Shown piece after piece: positions 61,257-64,000 of a stretch of DNA of 64,000 nucleotides; position 1 is the first letter of the stretch; each line of letters starts with the position of its first letter. Both the position numbers and the translations under genes were made by a program. This stretch comes from an uncultured Tenacibaculum sp. (GTDB taxonomy: Bacteria; Bacteroidota; Bacteroidia; Flavobacteriales; Flavobacteriaceae). Location of the stretch: positions 620,001-684,000 of the forward strand of contig CANLMR010000001.1 in the NCBI GenBank assembly GCA_947492185.1, given 5' to 3'. The notes under the pieces are model-generated. The model was not told the origin of the DNA. It worked only from the letters and a program-made list of their open reading frames with translations, and did not search any database.

Positions 61257-62499
61257 GTTCGGAGGAGCATCTGTTAAAAGTCCAGATGCAGTGAGAAATG
61301 TAGCAAGAGTACTTCAATATGAAGGAACTGAAAATACATTAGTTGTTATTTCTGCTATGGGAAAAATGACCAATGCTTTTGAGCGTTTGGTGAAAGCTTA
61401 TGTTGAAGGAACTGATGATTTGAATGATGCCTTAAAAGCAATCAAAGATTTCCATACAGAAATGATAAATGGATTGTTTGATAAAAACGATGAAATTTAT
61501 ACAAAAGTGACCTATTTGTTTGGAGAACTTGCCGGTAGAATGGCAATTAATACTTCTAAGGACTATAATTATATTTACGATCAATTAGTTGGGTTTGGGG
61601 AATTACTCTCTACAACTATCGTAAGTGCATATCTTACTAAAATAGGAATCGAAAACCAATGGTTAGATGTAAGAAATTTAATTAAAACTGATAGTAATTA
61701 TAGAGATGCTAAAGTAAATTGGAAACTTACGGAAGAAGTAATAAAAGAAAAAGTTGATATCTCTAAATTAAATATCACTCAAGGATTTTTAGGGAATAAT
61801 GGAGAGTATACTACCACTTTAGGTAGAGAAGGATCTGATTATACAGCTGGAATATTTGCTTTTTGTTTAAATGCAGATAGTGTTACTATTTGGAAAGATG
61901 TTCAAGGAGTATTAAATGCAGACCCAAGGGTTTTTGAAGAAACAGAATTATTAAAAGAAATATCTTACACAGAGGCTATAGAAATGGCATTTTATGGGGC
62001 TTCAGTTATTCACCCCAAAACAATACAACCTTTAGAGCAAAAGCAAATTCCTTTGTTTGTTCGTTCATTTGATGATGTTGAAAAAGAAGGCACAGCGGTT
62101 TCAGGAAGTACTAAAGGAATTCAGCCAGAAGTGCCTTGTTATATTGTAAAGAAAAATCAGATTTTAGTTTCAGTTTCAGCAAAAGATTTTTCGTTTATGG
62201 TCGAAGATAATATTAGCGCTGTTTTTAAGAAATTACACGATTATAAATTAAAAGTAAATCTGATTCAAAATTCTGCAATTAGTTTTTCTGTATGTATCGA
62301 GGATAAGTTTAATAACTTTGATAAGTTTTACAATGACTTAAAATCTTCTTTCAATATGAAGCCTTATAAAGATGTTACTTTGTATACTGTTAGGCATTTT
62401 AATGATGAAGCAATTGAAAGTATAAAAAGTAAAGGTAGAGCAATTATAAGACAGATTAATACAGAAACTGCCCAGTTAGTTATTCAAGAAAACGCCTAG
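61243..62499 (+). CDS. Monofunctional aspartate kinase
   Basis: A 418-residue amino-acid kinase beginning with MRIFKFGGASVKSP. KFGGASV is the ATP site and TTLGREGSDYTAGIFA the substrate loop. C-terminal ACT-like regions (about 310-418) have the pattern ISVSAKDFSFMVEDNISAVF. It phosphorylates aspartate in the lysine/threonine/methionine pathway. The gene starts inside the GNAT end. The homoserine dehydrogenase domain is absent, so it is the monofunctional form, separate from any ThrA-like fusion elsewhere. Confidence 0.92.
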   Translation: MRIFKFGGASVKSPDAVRNVARVLQYEGTENTLVVISAMGKMTNAFERLVKAYVEGTDDLNDALKAIKDFHTEMINGLFDKNDEIYTKVTYLFGELAGRMAINTSKDYNYIYDQLVGFGELLSTTIVSAYLTKIGIENQWLDVRNLIKTDSNYRDAKVNWKLTEEVIKEKVDISKLNITQGFLGNNGEYTTTLGREGSDYTAGIFAFCLNADSVTIWKDVQGVLNADPRVFEETELLKEISYTEAIEMAFYGASVIHPKTIQPLEQKQIPLFVRSFDDVEKEGTAVSGSTKGIQPEVPCYIVKKNQILVSVSAKDFSFMVEDNISAVFKKLHDYKLKVNLIQNSAISFSVCIEDKFNNFDKFYNDLKSSFNMKPYKDVTLYTVRHFNDEAIESIKSKGRAIIRQINTETAQLVIQENA

Positions 62500-62516
62500 A
62501 ACAAACAATTTTCTTA

Positions 62517-62524
62517 TATATTTG
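62517..62524 (+). promoter_or_regulatory. -7 box of the terminal acyltransferase gene
   Basis: TATATTTG matches TAnnTTTG, 22 bases before ATG 62547. Confidence 0.55.
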
Positions 62525-62546
62525 CGGTTTACGTTAACACCAAACT

Positions 62547-64000
62547 ATGGGTTTAGTTACATCTAAAGAAGTTGCAAAGGCGATAAAAGTTGATAAATTA
62601 GGTATTTTAGGAACGTTTATTGGTTGGTTACTAATGAAGGTCTCAAGAATATCGAGAGTAAATAAAGTTTATAATAAATATAAACATCTTAATGATTTAC
62701 CTTTTTTAAAAGGACTTTTGGGTGAGTTTCAAATTGAATTTGAAATTCCAGAAGAAGATTTTAAACGTATCCCAAAAGAAGGACCATTTATTACTATTTC
62801 CAATCATCCATTAGGAGGAATAGATGGTATTTTACTTTTAAGATTGTTGGTAGAGCATCGTCCTGATTATAAGATTATAGCCAATTTTTTGTTGCATAGA
62901 GCAGATCCATTAAAGCCTTATGTAATGCCAGTGAATCCTTTTGAAAATCATAAGGATGCTAAATCTAGTGTTGCGGGAATAAAAAATTCTCTGTTACATT
63001 TAAGAGAAGGAAAACCCTTAGGGATTTTTCCGGCTGGCGAAGTGTCTACATATAAAGATGGAAAATTAATGGTAGATAAAGAGTGGGAGGAAGGAGCTGT
63101 TAAACTGATTAAAAAAGCCAAAGTTCCAGTTATTCCGATATACTTTCATGCTAAGAATAGTAGATTGTTTTATGTATTATCTAGAATTAGCGATACATTA
63201 CGTACAGCGAAATTACCTTCGGAATTATTATCTCAAAAAAATAGAGTTATTAAAGTTAGAATAGGAAAGCCTATTTCTGTTAAAGATCAAGATAATTATA
63301 AAGAAATACCAGCATTTTACGAGTATTTGCGTAAGAAAACCTATATGTTGGCAAATCCTTTTGAGAAGAATCAAAAATTAATTTCAACTCAAAAACTTAA
63401 ACTTCCTAAGAAAGCGAAGAAAATTACCTCTCAAAGAAGTCCAGAGCTATTTGTTAAAGAAATAGATGGATTAAGAGATTATGGTAAACGAATGTTAGAA
63501 AGTAAAAACTATGAAGTTTTCTTTACTGATGCTAAAGAAATTCCTAATATTCTTCATGAGATAGGAAGATTAAGAGAAATTACATTTAGAGAAGTAGGAG
63601 AAGGGACTAATAATACTATAGATTTAGATAAGTTCGATAAATATTATCATCATTTGTTATTATGGGATAACAATACAAATCAAGTAGTTGGCGCTTATCG
63701 TATGGGATTAGGGAAAGATATCTTGAAAAAATATGGAATTAATGGTTTTTATGTTCAATCATTATTTAAGATTGAACCAGAATTGCATCCTATGATGGAG
63801 AAAACCATTGAAATGGGTAGAGCTTTTATTATAAAGCAATATCAGCAAAGACCAATGCCTTTATTCTTACTTTGGAAAGGAATTGTACATGTTACTTTAC
63901 GTTATCCTAAGTATAAATATTTGATGGGTGGGGTAAGTATTAGTAATCAGTTTTCTGAATTCTCAAAGTCGTTAATGATTGAGTTTATGAAATCTCATTA
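62547..64000 (+). CDS. OlsF-like bifunctional acyltransferase (3' truncated)
   Basis: The frame is open from ATG 62547 to the window edge (484 codons seen). Residues 1-270 are a PlsC-type acyltransferase with the active-site ISNHPLGGIDG (His87, Asp93) and LGIFPAGEVSTYKDG. Residues about 300-484 resemble the OlsB-like hemolysin-type acyltransferase (GRLREITFREVGEGTNN, AYRMGLGKDI, MEKTIEMGRAFI). The two-domain order matches OlsF, which in Flavobacterium and Serratia can make ornithine lipids in both acylation steps. The very C-terminus is missing. Glycine or ornithine as acceptor is not decided by the sequence. Confidence 0.83.
   Translation, partial: MGLVTSKEVAKAIKVDKLGILGTFIGWLLMKVSRISRVNKVYNKYKHLNDLPFLKGLLGEFQIEFEIPEEDFKRIPKEGPFITISNHPLGGIDGILLLRLLVEHRPDYKIIANFLLHRADPLKPYVMPVNPFENHKDAKSSVAGIKNSLLHLREGKPLGIFPAGEVSTYKDGKLMVDKEWEEGAVKLIKKAKVPVIPIYFHAKNSRLFYVLSRISDTLRTAKLPSELLSQKNRVIKVRIGKPISVKDQDNYKEIPAFYEYLRKKTYMLANPFEKNQKLISTQKLKLPKKAKKITSQRSPELFVKEIDGLRDYGKRMLESKNYEVFFTDAKEIPNILHEIGRLREITFREVGEGTNNTIDLDKFDKYYHHLLLWDNNTNQVVGAYRMGLGKDILKKYGINGFYVQSLFKIEPELHPMMEKTIEMGRAFIIKQYQQRPMPLFLLWKGIVHVTLRYPKYKYLMGGVSISNQFSEFSKSLMIEFMKSH

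Overview
This window is a stretch of chromosome from a low-GC (roughly one third G+C by eye) member of the Bacteroidota, almost certainly family Flavobacteriaceae. The evidence is the TAnnTTTG promoter -7 boxes with TTG -33 elements, weak or absent Shine-Dalgarno sequences, many TonB-dependent receptors with carboxypeptidase-like N-terminal domains, an OmpA protein with thrombospondin type 3 repeats, an IPExxxVDY protein, DUF5689, DUF6165, DUF2911 and DUF4252 proteins, and the cluster acpP-fabF-rnc-IPExxxVDY-pyk. The genus cannot be fixed from the sequence alone; marine genera such as Tenacibaculum or Polaribacter would fit. No rRNA, tRNA, CRISPR array, prophage or transposase was seen, and most of the window is ordinary core genome.

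Layout. 1-3.1 kb: the tail of a cytochrome oxidase maturation locus (SCO-like fragment, SCO protein, DUF420, a small CxxC membrane protein) and a TolC-type efflux protein. 3.1-5.4 kb: tsaB, an MscS channel, dodecin and a MORN/YwqK-like secreted protein. 5.5-9.5 kb: a TonB-dependent receptor with a surface-type lipoprotein. 9.8-13.7 kb: a metal module in which a second TonB-dependent receptor diverges from a DtxR/MntR regulator and a ZIP transporter, with an 11-bp perfect inverted repeat between them. 13.9-15.4 kb: a translationally coupled nitrilase and cysteine hydrolase. 15.6-18.3 kb: a secreted hypothetical protein, a membrane-anchored AraC regulator and a DUF2911 protein. 18.3-26.2 kb: an AddA-type helicase-nuclease, kbl, OmpA and atpDC. 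26.3-31.9 kb: the fatty-acid, RNase III and pyruvate kinase operon, divergent from purN-rnhA. 31.9-37.5 kb: a small lipoprotein, two paralogous M43 metalloprotease lipoproteins, sufS and a serine hydrolase.

37.5-46.3 kb is the most interesting region: a PiT phosphate transporter, a metallophosphoesterase, a DUF5689 lipoprotein with an OB-like segment, a large TonB-dependent receptor and a divergent secreted endonuclease/exonuclease/phosphatase-family protein. Together they could form a scavenging route for extracellular nucleic acid or phosphate esters; this is inference. 46.3-51.8 kb holds a Cys-motif hypothetical protein behind a palindromic operator, recJ, osmC, an AhpD-like protein, mscL, alr and tdk. 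51.8-57.8 kb holds conserved hypotheticals, ArsC/Spx-like and DinB proteins, a cystathionine gamma-synthase type enzyme and an HTH-DUF2975 pair. 57.9-58.8 kb is a TetR regulator with two copies of an ATACC-N4-GGTAT operator, one on its own promoter and one in front of a tiny membrane ORF. 58.8-64 kb holds SOD, fbp, a GNAT protein, aspartate kinase and the start of an OlsF-like two-domain acyltransferase cut by the window end.

Several computed ORF starts lie inside -7 boxes or are alternative TTG/GTG codons, so I moved those starts downstream; each case is explained in its entry.
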